The position numbers and the translations under genes are program-made. Source: an uncultured Clostridia bacterium (lineage in GTDB: Bacteria > Bacillota > Clostridia > Lachnospirales > Anaerotignaceae). From it: a stretch of DNA of 53,786 nucleotides. The notes beneath the pieces were generated by a model. It saw only the letters and a program-made list of their open reading frames with translations, was not told the DNA's origin and made no database searches. The DNA lies in contig CALCGT010000055.1 of the NCBI GenBank assembly GCA_937901125.1, positions 1-53,786 on the forward strand, given 5' to 3'. Shown in pieces: positions 6,852 to 15,610 of the stretch; position 1 is the first letter of the stretch; every line of letters starts with the position of its first letter.

Positions 6852-8204
6852 ATGGCAGACAACCACACTGTGGTCTTTGAATCCCTACCGATCCGCCGGG
6901 CCGTTTTAAAACAGATCCTCCCTGCCATTGCCAGCCAGATGATCGCCCTGCTCTATAGTCTTGCGGATACCTATTTCGTCGGCATCCTGAACGCTCCTGC
7001 CCAAACTGCCGCTATCACCATCGTCTATCCTTCCTTCGTCATGCTGACTGCCATTTCCAATCTTTTCGGCATTGGCGGTGCCAGTCTCATCGCCCGTAAG
7101 CTGGGCAAAAAAGAAGTTCAGGACGCAAAGGAAGCAGCTGCCATTTCCTTTTGGCTGGGATTGCTGACAGCGATCCTTTTTTCACTGTCCTTTCTGCTTC
7201 TTTCTCGCCCCATTCTGACCCTTTGCGGTGCTACAGAAGCCACCTATGTTTTTGCATACGATTATGCCAAATGGGTGGTTATTTTCGGCGGTGTACCTAC
7301 GATCATGAATACCCTGCTGGCAAATCTGGTCCGTGCAGAAGGTGCCGCTGCCCAAGCGTCCTTCGGCGTCTCTCTGGGTGGTGTCTTAAATATTCTGTTA
7401 GACCCTGTTTTCATCCTGCCTCGATTCCTGGGAATGGGTGTTGTTGGTGCCGGTGTGGCAACCGTCCTTTCCAATACAGTTTCCGCCGTCTATTTCCTGC
7501 TGTATCTTCGCAAACAGGATACGATCCTGAATATCGCTCCTGCTCATCTGAGCCAAACAGGGAAGCATCTTAAAGCCATTCTCTCCATCGGCTTTCCTTC
7601 AGCCCTGCAATATGGGCTTACGGTGGTAGCCGTAGCTGCCCAATCGGCCTTCGTAGCGAAATATGCCACCGAAGCCACCGCCGCCCTGGGCATTGTCAAA
7701 AAACTGGATCAGCTGCCCCTCTATTTCTCCATCGGGGTAGCCAATGGGCTTTTGCCCCTTTTGGCCTTCAACCATAGCGCCGGCAATGAGACCCGCAGAC
7801 GAGAAACCTTTCGTTTTGGTGCCGCCATCTCCGTCGGGTTCTCTCTATTCTGTGTCATCCTTTATGAAGGGTTTGCACCGCAGCTGGCATCTCTCTTTAT
7901 CTCCGATACACAGACTATCCGCTACGGAGCAGCTTTCCTCCGCCGTATGGTGCTTGCCATGCCCTTTATGGCCTTCTGCTATCCTATGATCATCCAGTTC
8001 CAAGCCATGGGCAAAGTCCGGGAAGCCCTTATCACATCTATCCTCCGCAAGGGCGTGCTGGATGTTCCCCTGCTGTTCCTGATGGATGGTCTATTCCCCC
8101 TCTATGGCTGTATGTGGGTACAGCCCATCGTCGATTTTCTTTCCCTTATTGTTGCCAGCGAATTTTATTTCCGCATGCAGAAAGGAGGCAAACATGAAGT
8201 ATAA
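6852..8204 (+). CDS. MATE family efflux transporter
   Basis: 450 residues and about 12 hydrophobic segments arranged as two related halves, as expected for multidrug and toxic compound extrusion pumps that use Na+ or H+ gradients. It begins at an ATG 10 nt after GAAAGGAAG. A likely -10 TATACT lies at 6811-6816 with a poor -35. The last 11 nt overlap the start of the following acetyltransferase gene, so both are made from one mRNA. The substrate cannot be told from sequence. Confidence 0.92.
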   Translation: MADNHTVVFESLPIRRAVLKQILPAIASQMIALLYSLADTYFVGILNAPAQTAAITIVYPSFVMLTAISNLFGIGGASLIARKLGKKEVQDAKEAAAISFWLGLLTAILFSLSFLLLSRPILTLCGATEATYVFAYDYAKWVVIFGGVPTIMNTLLANLVRAEGAAAQASFGVSLGGVLNILLDPVFILPRFLGMGVVGAGVATVLSNTVSAVYFLLYLRKQDTILNIAPAHLSQTGKHLKAILSIGFPSALQYGLTVVAVAAQSAFVAKYATEATAALGIVKKLDQLPLYFSIGVANGLLPLLAFNHSAGNETRRRETFRFGAAISVGFSLFCVILYEGFAPQLASLFISDTQTIRYGAAFLRRMVLAMPFMAFCYPMIIQFQAMGKVREALITSILRKGVLDVPLLFLMDGLFPLYGCMWVQPIVDFLSLIVASEFYFRMQKGGKHEV

Positions 8205-8760
8205 CGACCTTTCCGATGCTAATGGCATCTTCGCCCAAACAGAGCACTATGTGCTTCGTCGGATTTCCCACGAGGATAAACCCTATTATCAGCAGTTGGC
8301 AAAAGCAGAAACCCCAGATTTCCTGCAAAGCACCTCTCTCGCAAGCACTTCCGCCCTCGCATGGGAGGATTTGCTGGCAGAAGAACATTTGACCTGTTCC
8401 ATTCTCCAAAGGGACACACAGTCCTTTTGTGGCTTCTGCCAGCTGCAGTGGATTTTCACTTCCACCCCCGAATTGGGCATTGATCTGCTTCCCCTCTATC
8501 AAAAACAAGGTATTGCCAAGGAAGTTCTTCCGGCTTTTCTTTCCCAGGCAAAAAAAATGCTGCCCATTGACCATTTTTATTCTAAAATCAAGAAAAACAA
8601 CATCCCAAGCCAGCGGCTGGCAGAAAAAATCGGCGGTATCTGCATTGGCACGAAATCTCTTTTACCCGCAAATTTTCCCGCAGAAATGATGTCTGTCGCA
8701 GAAAAGGATTTCCCCGATCTCTTTTATCTGGAATATCTTTTTTACATAAAAGAAGAGTGA
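8194..8760 (+). CDS. GNAT family N-acetyltransferase
   Basis: 188 residues resembling the RimJ/RimL-like acetyltransferases: RRISHEDKPYYQQLAK near the N-terminus, LGIDLLPLYQKQGIAKEVL as the acetyl-CoA-binding region, and a final Asn-rich segment (KKNNIPSQRLAEKIGG) typical of the family. The ATG at 8194 has GAAAGGAGGCAAAC in front and overlaps the MATE gene by 11 nt. Pairing with an efflux pump suggests a joint role in resistance or detoxification (inference); the acceptor is unknown. Confidence 0.85.
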   Translation: MKYNDLSDANGIFAQTEHYVLRRISHEDKPYYQQLAKAETPDFLQSTSLASTSALAWEDLLAEEHLTCSILQRDTQSFCGFCQLQWIFTSTPELGIDLLPLYQKQGIAKEVLPAFLSQAKKMLPIDHFYSKIKKNNIPSQRLAEKIGGICIGTKSLLPANFPAEMMSVAEKDFPDLFYLEYLFYIKEE

Positions 8761-8790
8761 GCAAAATCACTCACGCTTTCCCTTTTATTC
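8750..8790. terminator. Hairpin at the convergent acetyltransferase/dpaL ends
   Basis: gagtgaGCAAAAtcactc with a downstream T-rich stretch on the plus strand; it lies between two convergent genes. Confidence 0.6.
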
Positions 8791-9993
8791 ACTATATTTC
8801 GTGTATTTTCCGCCCCAGACCATATCCTGATAATTCTTTTGATCTGTATCGCCTTCTGTGCTGATACAAAGGATCTTTGCATTCTCATCCAGCTTCAACA
8901 GCTTTTTCCATTCTGATAAGTTTTCATCCATCAAAATATTTGCCATGCAGCCAAAAGCAGCCGCACCGCTTTCCCCTGCCGTCACTGCAGCATCCCCTTT
9001 GACTGGTGATGCCAAAATACGCATGCCATCGGCCGCTGCATATTCGGGACAACGGATAAAAGCATCGGCGTAGCCTTTCAAAACATCCCATCCAATGGTG
9101 CAGGGTTCCCCACAGGCCAGACCTGCCATGATAGTATCCATATCCCCTGTTATAGTATGCAGTTTTCCGTCGTCTGCCTTTGCCGTCTGGAACAAACAAT
9201 CCGCTTTTGCCGGTTCCACAATCACGATAATGGGCTTTTCCTCTTTATACAAATTGGAGAAAAATCCTGTCATGGCTCCGGCCATACTGCCAACACCTGC
9301 CTGCAGGAAAATATGGGTAGGCTTTTCAGGAATCTGTTCCATAATTTCATGACCCATGGTGGTATAGCCCTGCATGATCCATCTAGGGATATCCTCGTAT
9401 CCTTCCCAAGCCGTATCCTGTACCACGATCCAGCCTTTTTCCTTTGCCATCTTCTGGGCAAGACGTACGGCATCATCATAATTCATATCTGTCATCTTCG
9501 CTTCGGCCCCTTCTGCACAAATGTTTTCCAGACGTTCCAAGGCGCTGCCCTTAGGCATATAAACTACGGCTTTCTGCCCTAATTGCTTGGCTGTCCACGC
9601 TACCCCTCTGCCGTGATTGCCGTCCGTTGCCGTAACAAATATAATATCACCGATTTTCTCTTTCGTTTCTTTTGAAAGAATGCTTTCTGCAGAAAGCTCC
9701 GTGATTTCCTTCCCGATTCTCTTGCCAATCTCATTGGCAATGGCATAGCTTGCCCCCAAAACCTTAAAGGCATTCAGTCCAAAACGTTTGCTCTCATCCT
9801 TCAAATAAATATTTTTCACCTGCAATTTTTCTGCCAGATTCTGCAAAGAAACCAAAGGCGTTTCCATATATACGGGAAATGAACTATGGAAGGCCCTTGC
9901 TTTTGCTGCCTCTGCCACATCGAAAACAGAAATTTCCTCCCGTTTCTCTTTTGCCTTTGTGTTCATAATCAAATCGAACTGTTTTTCATACAT
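8785..9993 (-). CDS. dpaL: Diaminopropionate ammonia-lyase
   Basis: 402 residues, a fold-type II PLP enzyme. The PLP lysine is Lys77 in FGLNAFKVLG, the same position as in E. coli YgeX/DpaL; TATDGNHGRGVAW is the serine/threonine dehydratase-like phosphate-binding region, and AGVGSMAGAM the glycine loop for the PLP phosphate. The enzyme splits 2,3-diaminopropionate into pyruvate and ammonia. The start ATG at 9993 follows AGAGGAGAGATATC. It stands alone behind a strong promoter, without the xanthine dehydrogenase or carbamoyltransferase-type genes that flank ygeX in E. coli. Confidence 0.93.
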   Translation of the reverse strand: MYEKQFDLIMNTKAKEKREEISVFDVAEAAKARAFHSSFPVYMETPLVSLQNLAEKLQVKNIYLKDESKRFGLNAFKVLGASYAIANEIGKRIGKEITELSAESILSKETKEKIGDIIFVTATDGNHGRGVAWTAKQLGQKAVVYMPKGSALERLENICAEGAEAKMTDMNYDDAVRLAQKMAKEKGWIVVQDTAWEGYEDIPRWIMQGYTTMGHEIMEQIPEKPTHIFLQAGVGSMAGAMTGFFSNLYKEEKPIIVIVEPAKADCLFQTAKADDGKLHTITGDMDTIMAGLACGEPCTIGWDVLKGYADAFIRCPEYAAADGMRILASPVKGDAAVTAGESGAAAFGCMANILMDENLSEWKKLLKLDENAKILCISTEGDTDQKNYQDMVWGGKYTKYSE

Positions 9994-10040
9994 GATATCT
10001 CTCCTCTTTCGCAACAATTAGCTTTAACTAACTTATTGCT

Positions 10041-10069
10041 ATACTAGCACCACCTCTTCTCTCTGTCAA
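10041..10069 (-). promoter_or_regulatory. Strong sigma-A promoter for dpaL
   Basis: Minus strand: TTGACA (10069-10064), 17-nt spacer, TAGTAT (10046-10041), about 45 nt before the dpaL start. Confidence 0.85.
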
Positions 10070-10080
10070 CCCCTTTAAAT

Positions 10081-10110
10081 AAAAAAAGAGAGTCTAAAAA
10101 GACTCTCCAA
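10081..10110 (-). terminator. Terminator after the tRNA pair
   Basis: GAGAGTCTttttAGACTCTC followed by a run of T on the minus strand. Confidence 0.85.
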
Positions 10111-10111
10111 A

Positions 10112-10183
10112 CTAGGGTAGCAGGATTCGAACCTGCGAATGACGGAATCAGAATCCGTTGCCTTACCGCTTGGCGATACCCCA
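10112..10183 (-). tRNA. tRNA-Gln (anticodon CTG)
   Basis: Acceptor stem TGGGGTA/TACCCTA beginning with the U1 typical of tRNA-Gln; T-arm GGTTCGAATCC; anticodon loop TTCTGAT, anticodon CUG. No encoded CCA. Confidence 0.93.
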
Positions 10184-10188
10184 CTATA

Positions 10189-10265
10189 TGGTAGCGGAGG
10201 AGGGATTTGAACCCCCGACACTGCGGGTATGAACCGCATGCTCTAGCCAACTGAGCTACTCCGCC
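10189..10265 (-). tRNA. tRNA-Met (anticodon CAT, elongator type)
   Basis: Acceptor GGCGGAG paired with CTCCGCT, anticodon loop TTCATAC with anticodon CAU, T-arm GGGGGTTCAAATCCC, and an encoded CCA. It starts with a paired G1 and lacks the C1 mismatch of the initiator, so elongator Met is preferred; a CAU-reading Ile tRNA cannot be excluded without the modification enzyme's determinants. Confidence 0.9.
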
Positions 10266-10350
10266 ACAAGCTGACTTAGTCAGTATAACGTTTCGTTCAG
10301 ATTTTGTCAAGGCTTTTCCACAATTTTTTTACAAAAATTCCATTCCGACC

Positions 10351-10653
10351 TTATTCGCTGCGGTTGATATAGAGGATCTCGTTGGGCTTGACCATGCCCA
10401 GCTGTTCCCGCGCCACCTGCTCGATATAGCTGTCGCTGGTATAGTATTCTCTGCGAGTCTCAAATTCCAGCTGTCTTTTCTGTTCTTTTTCGATCTCCGC
10501 CGTGACGACTGCCAATTCTTCCTGCAGTTCCTGATAGTGGATGAATTGTGTACCGATGCCCACAGAGACTGTCACAACAAATACTAATAAGAACACCCTC
10601 AGAAAAAGGCTGGATGGTTTTCTGGATTTTTTCGTTTTCTTTTTCTGTTCCAT
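10351..10653 (-). CDS. divIC: Septum formation initiator, DivIC/FtsB family
   Basis: 100 residues: a basic cytoplasmic tail (residues 1-15), one transmembrane helix (about 17-37), a heptad-rich coiled coil (about 40-72) and a short conserved end (QVAREQLGMVKPNEILY). DivIC works with DivIB and FtsL to activate septal wall synthesis. It is the last gene of the mazG-hup-rqcP-yabP-yabQ-divIC series, the same place it has in Bacillus, which supports the name over other FtsB-like proteins. Confidence 0.9.
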   Translation of the reverse strand: MEQKKKTKKSRKPSSLFLRVFLLVFVVTVSVGIGTQFIHYQELQEELAVVTAEIEKEQKRQLEFETRREYYTSDSYIEQVAREQLGMVKPNEILYINRSE

Positions 10654-10675
10654 AAAAAAACTCCCTGCTGTGTTC

Positions 10676-11185
10676 CTATTTCCTGCGAAGCATTCGCCAA
10701 TCCAATCGGATATGATGTATTATCATTTTTACACAAAGTTTACAGGATTGCAATAGTTTTTTCCTTTGTTTGCCGCAAAATCTGCCAACTTTCCCCAATG
10801 GTCGACGAAACAGGAGATATACCAGACGAAAAGGCGTGGTGACGATGCGCCAGAAAAGCTCTGTGATATATTTCGCCAGACGAATGATATGATCGCTGAC
10901 TGCAATGACAAATCGACTGAGGGTCAGGAAATAGAGCCCCATGCCACCAAACAGCCCAAGGATAGTAAAAAAACGAATTTCCCCTGCGCTGGCGCGGAGC
11001 ATCACGCTGAACACAAAAAATACCGCCAACAGCCAAAACAGACCGTCCTCTAATTGTACCCAAAAGGGCTTATGATGCAGCGCGTGACGAAATACCCGCA
11101 ACCCATCGTACAGCAGACCCATGCAGCCCCCCATGAGGATAGTCAACAGGAACAGGCTCGCCTGTGCATGTAATGAAAGGATCAT
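10676..11185 (-). CDS. yabQ: Spore cortex protein YabQ
   Basis: 169 residues with several hydrophobic helices: the N-terminus (residues 3-25, with GGCMGLLYDGLRVFRH) and two more between about 42 and 95, followed by a basic C-terminal tail. YabQ is a forespore-surrounding membrane protein needed for spore cortex formation in B. subtilis. It lies 12 nt after yabP and 22 nt before divIC on the same strand. Confidence 0.9.
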   Translation of the reverse strand: MILSLHAQASLFLLTILMGGCMGLLYDGLRVFRHALHHKPFWVQLEDGLFWLLAVFFVFSVMLRASAGEIRFFTILGLFGGMGLYFLTLSRFVIAVSDHIIRLAKYITELFWRIVTTPFRLVYLLFRRPLGKVGRFCGKQRKKLLQSCKLCVKMIIHHIRLDWRMLRRK

Positions 11186-11197
11186 AGCACCCGCCCC

Positions 11198-11479
11198 TTA
11201 TCGAAACAACTTGCCCAGGATGGAGTGTTTTTCCGCCAGGGTACCATCGGAATATGTAATGCTGTCGATACTGCCGTCTACGATAACATCCCCTGCGTCC
11301 AAATCCAACTTGCCGATGTGCATGCCCGCCCCTCTCAGCATCAAAAGACCGCAGGTCGTCTCCATCATAATGCCCTCTTCATCGAAGGACAGTACTTCCA
11401 ATACGCCGCCGATGCGTACCTTTTCCCGCTCTTCCATGTTCAATGTATGTCTGCCGGTTCTTTTCTTCTCTTCTGCCAT
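11198..11479 (-). CDS. yabP: Sporulation protein YabP
   Basis: 93 residues, YabP/YqfC family: HTLNMEEREKVRIGGVLEVLSFDEE and a hydrophobic core (MLRGAGMHIGKLDLDAGDVIVDG). In spore formers it accompanies YabQ and is dispensable or weakly required for sporulation. The downstream gene yabQ starts 12 nt later. Confidence 0.92.
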   Translation of the reverse strand: MAEEKKRTGRHTLNMEEREKVRIGGVLEVLSFDEEGIMMETTCGLLMLRGAGMHIGKLDLDAGDVIVDGSIDSITYSDGTLAEKHSILGKLFR

Positions 11480-11534
11480 AAAAAACGCCCCCTCTTTTCC
11501 AAGGATATGCGGACAGAAAAGAAAAAAGACCTTT

Positions 11535-11612
11535 CTCGGGGGCGTTGTCCCCCCCCACCAAGGGAATGATTCCCCTGCACCTGCTGGGGGTATTGGGGAA
11601 AAGCCCCCAGAG
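11535..11612. repeat. Palindromic intergenic repeat, copy 4
   Basis: gggggcgttgtcccccc, caagggaatgattcccctgcacc and tgggggtattggggaaaagccccca lie between rqcP and yabP, in inverse orientation to copy 1. Confidence 0.65.
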
Positions 11613-11614
11613 TT

Positions 11615-11854
11615 TTAAATCGCTCTGTACATGCCTGCGGCGTCCTCTTTTTTCGTGGACTCCTTCAGATCAAGGACTTCAATCTTTGTTGTGTTATTGC
11701 CAAACTGGATCTCGATGATATCCCCGATCTTCACTTCCGCCCCGGCCTTGACCACCTTGCCATTGATCATGACCCTGCCCGCATCGCAGGCTTCATTGGC
11801 AATAGTACGTCTTTTGATGATACGGGATACTTTCAGGAATTTATCAACTCTCAT
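11615..11854 (-). CDS. rqcP: S4-domain RNA-binding protein RqcP (YabO)
   Basis: 79 residues, nearly all S4 domain (MRVDKFLKVSRIIKRRTIAN, then GRVMINGKVVKAGAEVKIGD). RqcP assists RqcH in adding alanine tails to nascent chains on stalled 50S subunits in B. subtilis. I chose the ATG at 11854, preceded by AAAGGAGGAATCCTC, over an upstream in-frame codon. Its place between hup and yabP is the conserved one. Confidence 0.93.
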   Translation of the reverse strand: MRVDKFLKVSRIIKRRTIANEACDAGRVMINGKVVKAGAEVKIGDIIEIQFGNNTTKIEVLDLKESTKKEDAAGMYRAI

Positions 11855-11948
11855 GAGGATTCCTCCTTTTGTTTTGATAGGATGCGTAGGCAAAGCCTAC
11901 TTATGCTTCACGAAAAAGGGAATGTGGATTTCCTTTCCCCTCTCATAA

Positions 11949-11980
11949 AGAAAAAGCACTCTGACGAGTGCTTTTCGTTT
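11949..11980 (-). terminator. Terminator after hup
   Basis: AAAAGCACTCgtcaGAGTGCTTTTTC on the minus strand, so hup can be expressed apart from the yabP/Q genes. Confidence 0.8.
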
Positions 11981-11993
11981 CCGTTAAGAAAAA

Positions 11994-12269
11994 TTATTTG
12001 TTGATGGCATCTTTCAGAGCTTTACCAGCTTTGAATCTGGGAGCTTTGGAAGCGGGGATGGGCATTGCTTCGCCTGTCTGAGGGTTTCTGCCTTCGCGAG
12101 CAGCTCTTTCCGCTACATCGAATGTACCGAAGCCAACCAACTGTACTTTGCCGTTTGCTGCCAGCTCTTCTGTTACTACATCTTCAAAAGCTTTCAGTGC
12201 TTTTTCTGCGTCTTTTTTGCTCATTTCTGCTTTTTCTGCAATTGCTGCAACCAGATCAGATTTGTTCAT
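11994..12269 (-). CDS. hup: DNA-binding protein HU
   Basis: 91 residues, the standard HU length. MNKSDLVAAIAEKAEMSKKD opens the helical dimerisation body; the DNA-binding arms contain GRNPQTGEAMPIPASKAPRFKAGKALKDA, with the conserved proline that kinks DNA. HU compacts the nucleoid and bends DNA. In Clostridia it commonly lies between mazG and rqcP, as here. Confidence 0.97.
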   Translation of the reverse strand: MNKSDLVAAIAEKAEMSKKDAEKALKAFEDVVTEELAANGKVQLVGFGTFDVAERAAREGRNPQTGEAMPIPASKAPRFKAGKALKDAINK

Positions 12270-12295
12270 TTGTGTTTGCCTCCTAATGTTTTCAT

Positions 12296-13099
12296 TTATA
12301 ATTTCATTGGACGAAGTTTGGTTTTTGCTTCATCCCAGAGTAAATCCATTTCCTCCAGCGTCATATCGGAAAGTTCTTTTTCCTGCAAAAGGGCGGATTT
12401 CTCAATATATTCAAATCTATTTATAAACTTTTTGATGGCTTTTGTCAAGGCAAACTCAGGATTTATTTTCAAAAAGCGTGAGATATTCACCAGTGCGAAC
12501 AAAATATCTCCAAATTCCTCCTCTTCTGTGCCGTTTTCCAGCTTCACAGATTCTTCCAGTTCCTGTATTTCTTCGTATACCTTTTGGATAGCACCAAGGG
12601 CATCAGGGAAATCAAAGCCCACATCTGCAGCCTTTTTCTGCACCTTTCTGGCACGAATCAAAGCCGGCAGAGCATCGGGCACGTTTTTCATGACTTCTGT
12701 CTGGGTCTCGGTATGCTTCTCTTTCTTTTTTAGTTCTTCCCAGTTTACCAAAACCTGTTCTGCTGTATCCGCCTGCACCTCGCCGTTGCCAAAGACATGA
12801 GGATGTCTGTAGACCATTTTTTCGCAGATGCCACGGATCACGTCTTCTATGGTAAAGCCTCCCCTTTCTGCTTCGATCTCCGCATGGAAGACCACCTGCA
12901 TCAATACATCCCCCAGTTCTTCGCAAAGGTTTTCCATATCGCCTTTATCGATGGCATCTGCCGCTTCATAAGCCTCCTCCAGCATATCCTGGCGGATAGA
13001 TGCATGGGTCTGCACCCGATCCCAGGGGCAGCCGTTTTCTCCACGCAAAATTCGGATAACCTGCACCAGGTCATCCAGTGTATATTTCTTTTCCTCCAT
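12296..13099 (-). CDS. mazG: Nucleoside triphosphate pyrophosphohydrolase MazG
   Basis: 267 residues with two MazG domains. The first has ILRGENGCPWDRVQTHASIR, then EEAYEAADAI and CEELGDVLMQVVFHAEI, whose acidic residues bind Mg2+; the second has EEEFGDILFALVNISRFL. It hydrolyses (d)NTPs to monophosphates and pyrophosphate, a housecleaning role. ATG at 13099 has AAGGAGGAACCCATC in front. The tetrapyrrole methylase domain fused in B. subtilis YabN is absent, so this is the short form. Confidence 0.93.
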   Translation of the reverse strand: MEEKKYTLDDLVQVIRILRGENGCPWDRVQTHASIRQDMLEEAYEAADAIDKGDMENLCEELGDVLMQVVFHAEIEAERGGFTIEDVIRGICEKMVYRHPHVFGNGEVQADTAEQVLVNWEELKKKEKHTETQTEVMKNVPDALPALIRARKVQKKAADVGFDFPDALGAIQKVYEEIQELEESVKLENGTEEEEFGDILFALVNISRFLKINPEFALTKAIKKFINRFEYIEKSALLQEKELSDMTLEEMDLLWDEAKTKLRPMKL

Positions 13100-13336
13100 G
13101 ATGGGTTCCTCCTTGTCTGATAATCGGGTCAAAAAACGTCCCGTTTTTGTTCGTTTCCCATAACTTTTGTCTTCTTTTTCATAGAAAAATGGTGTTTTTC
13201 CGTCTTTTACCAATGCCCCTTTTGTGCTATCATTATGTATAATCGTAAGTGTATCTTATCAAAAAACACATCCAAAGGAAACCCTTTCGGAAAAATCAAA
13301 CCAACAGAAAGAACTAAAAGAAAGGAAGGAAACCCC

Positions 13337-14191
13337 ATGTTTCGTATTGTTAATAAAAGAGAACTCAACAGCATGGTCACACTTCTGGAGATCGAAGCCC
13401 CTTTTATAGCGAAAAAAGCGCAGGCAGGCCAGTTCATCATCTTCCGTGTAGACGAATTCAGTGAAAGAGTTCCCCTGACTATCGCTGACTATGACAGAGA
13501 AAAAGGCACCGTAACCATCATCTTCCAGAAAGTCGGCCTTTCCACAAAGCTGCTGGCTGCCAAGGAAATCGGCGACACAATCCAGGACTTCGTTGGTCCT
13601 CTGGGCGTTGCCACAGAATATGACGGCATGAAAAAGGTTGCCGTTGTAGGCGGCGGCGTAGGCTGTGCCATCGCATATCCTCAGGCAAAGGCTCTGCACA
13701 ATCTGGGCGTGGAAGTTGACGTGATTGCAGGCTTCCGCAGCAAAGATATCGTCATTCTGGAAGACGAAATGAAAGCCGTTTCTACCAACTTCTACCTGAT
13801 GACCGACGACGGTACTCAGGGCGAAAAGGGCTTCGTTACCGATAAACTGAAATCCCTAATCGAAGCCGGCAACAACTACGATGCTGTTATTGCCATCGGC
13901 CCCATCCCCATGATGAAATTCGTCAGCCTGACCACAAAGCCCTTCGGCATCAAGACCATCGTTTCCCTGAATCCCATCATGATTGACGGTACAGGCATGT
14001 GCGGCGGCTGCCGTGTGACCGTTGGCGGCAAAATCAAATTTGCCTGCGTAGACGGCCCCGACTTCGATGGTCATGAAGTAGATTTCGACGAACTGATGAA
14101 CCGTAACTCCATTTATAAAGCAAGAGAAGCGGAACTGACAGAAACACACATCTGCCGTATGGATAAACTGGCAAATGAACTGATCAAATAA
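13337..14191 (+). CDS. nfnA: NADH-dependent reduced ferredoxin:NADP+ oxidoreductase, small subunit
   Basis: 284 residues. N-terminal ferredoxin-reductase FAD domain (FSERVPLTIADYDRE near residues 40-54), NAD-binding Rossmann motif VAVVGGGVGCAIAYPQAKAL, and a C-terminal [2Fe-2S] site in DGTGMCGGCRVTVGGKIKFAC. Together with NfnB it couples NADH and reduced ferredoxin oxidation to NADP+ reduction by flavin-based electron bifurcation. The ATG at 13337 follows AAAGGAAGGAAACCCC. The stop lies 14 nt before nfnB. The two genes are also often annotated as sulfide dehydrogenase subunits. Confidence 0.9.
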   Translation: MFRIVNKRELNSMVTLLEIEAPFIAKKAQAGQFIIFRVDEFSERVPLTIADYDREKGTVTIIFQKVGLSTKLLAAKEIGDTIQDFVGPLGVATEYDGMKKVAVVGGGVGCAIAYPQAKALHNLGVEVDVIAGFRSKDIVILEDEMKAVSTNFYLMTDDGTQGEKGFVTDKLKSLIEAGNNYDAVIAIGPIPMMKFVSLTTKPFGIKTIVSLNPIMIDGTGMCGGCRVTVGGKIKFACVDGPDFDGHEVDFDELMNRNSIYKAREAELTETHICRMDKLANELIK

Positions 14192-14205
14192 GGAGGTGCG
14201 GTATC

Positions 14206-15597
14206 ATGGCAAATATGAGTCTGGAAAAAATCAAGATGCCCGAACAGGCACCTGATGTGAGAAATAAAAACTTTGAAGAGGTATCCCTGGGTTATACTGC
14301 GGAAATGGCTGTGGAAGAAGCTCAGAGATGCCTCAACTGCAAACATAAACCCTGCGTCAGCGGCTGTCCCGTAAACGTACGTATCCCCGAATTCATCGCA
14401 GAAGTGGCAAAGGGAGACTTTATGGCGGCTTATAGGATCATCACTTCCACAAACGCACTGCCCGCAGTCTGCGGTCGTGTTTGCCCTCAGGAAAGCCAGT
14501 GCGAATCCAAATGCGTGCGGGGCATCAAAGGGGAAGCCGTTGCCATCGGCAGACTGGAACGCTTTGTTGCCGACTGGTACATGAAAAACTGTGACGAAAT
14601 GCCCGAAAAACCTGCTTCCAACGGCAAGAAAATTGCCGTGATCGGCTCCGGTCCCTCCTCTCTGGCATGTGCAGGCGACTTGGCAAAACAAGGCTACGAA
14701 GTAACCATGTTCGAAGCCTTCCATAAAGCCGGTGGTGTACTGGTTTATGGTATTCCCGAATTCCGTCTGCCCAAGGCCATCGTACAAAAGGAAATCGACA
14801 AGCTGTCTGCTCTGGGCGTAAATATCATGACAAATATGGTCATCGGTAAGGTTCTCTCCATCGATGAAATCATTGAAGATATGGGCTTTGACGCTGTATT
14901 TGTTGGTACCGGTGCAGGTCTGCCCTCCTTCATGGGCATCCCCGGGGAAGCACTGGTGGGCGTTTATTCCGCCAATGAATACCTGACAAGAATCAACTTG
15001 ATGAAAGCATACCTGTCCGAATATGACACACCCATCCGCAACAGCAAAGCAGTAGCCGTTGTCGGCGGCGGCAACGTTGCCATGGACGCGGCAAGATGTG
15101 CAAAACGCATGGGTGCAGAACACGTTTATATCGTTTACCGTCGTTCTGAAAAGGAAATGCCCGCCCGTCTGGAAGAAATTCACCACGCCAAAGAAGAAGG
15201 CATCGAATTCCACTTACTGCGGAATCCTGTGAAAATTCTGAATGACGGCAACGGTCAGGTTTATGGTATCGAATGCCTGAAAATGGAACTGGGCGAACCA
15301 GATGCCAGCGGTAGAAGAAGCCCTGTGCCCGTAGAAGGCTCCAACTATGTGATCGATGTTGACACAGTGGTTATGTCCATCGGTACTTCTCCCAACCCTC
15401 TGATCCGCAGCACCACAAAGGGTCTAGAAACCAACCGCAAGGGCTGTCTGGTGGTAAATGAAGAAACAAACCAGACCACAAGAGAAGGCGTTTATGCCGG
15501 CGGTGACGCTGTAACAGGTGCAGCTACGGTTATTCTTGCTATGGGTGCCGGGAAGAAAGCGGCTGCTGCTATCGATGAATATCTGAAAAATAAATAA
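14206..15597 (+). CDS. nfnB: NADH-dependent reduced ferredoxin:NADP+ oxidoreductase, large subunit
   Basis: 463 residues, homologous to the small subunit of glutamate synthase. The N-terminal region holds cysteines for two [4Fe-4S] clusters (CLNCKHKPCVSGCPVNV and CGRVCPQESQCESKC); the FAD-binding motif is KKIAVIGSGPSSLACAGDLA and the NADPH-binding motif AVAVVGGGNVAMDAARCAKR. As NfnB it carries the bifurcating flavin. A glutamate synthase role is less likely because no large GltB subunit is present and the gene is tightly paired with nfnA. AAGGAGGTGCGGTATC precedes its ATG. Confidence 0.92.
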   Translation: MANMSLEKIKMPEQAPDVRNKNFEEVSLGYTAEMAVEEAQRCLNCKHKPCVSGCPVNVRIPEFIAEVAKGDFMAAYRIITSTNALPAVCGRVCPQESQCESKCVRGIKGEAVAIGRLERFVADWYMKNCDEMPEKPASNGKKIAVIGSGPSSLACAGDLAKQGYEVTMFEAFHKAGGVLVYGIPEFRLPKAIVQKEIDKLSALGVNIMTNMVIGKVLSIDEIIEDMGFDAVFVGTGAGLPSFMGIPGEALVGVYSANEYLTRINLMKAYLSEYDTPIRNSKAVAVVGGGNVAMDAARCAKRMGAEHVYIVYRRSEKEMPARLEEIHHAKEEGIEFHLLRNPVKILNDGNGQVYGIECLKMELGEPDASGRRSPVPVEGSNYVIDVDTVVMSIGTSPNPLIRSTTKGLETNRKGCLVVNEETNQTTREGVYAGGDAVTGAATVILAMGAGKKAAAAIDEYLKNK

Positions 15598-15610
15598 TCC
15601 ATAGCATATA

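Noticed and set aside
13201..13245. Promoter for nfnA with TATAAT at 13238-13243
   Set aside because: A good -10 but no -35 within 15-19 nt, so not listed as a promoter.
14113..15213. Long minus-strand open frame opposite nfnB
   Set aside because: It mirrors nfnB codon pattern, is unlike any known family and has no ribosome site.
14206..15597. Glutamate synthase small subunit instead of NfnB
   Set aside because: No large subunit is present, and tight pairing with the NfnA-type gene and two cluster-binding motifs fit the transhydrogenase better.
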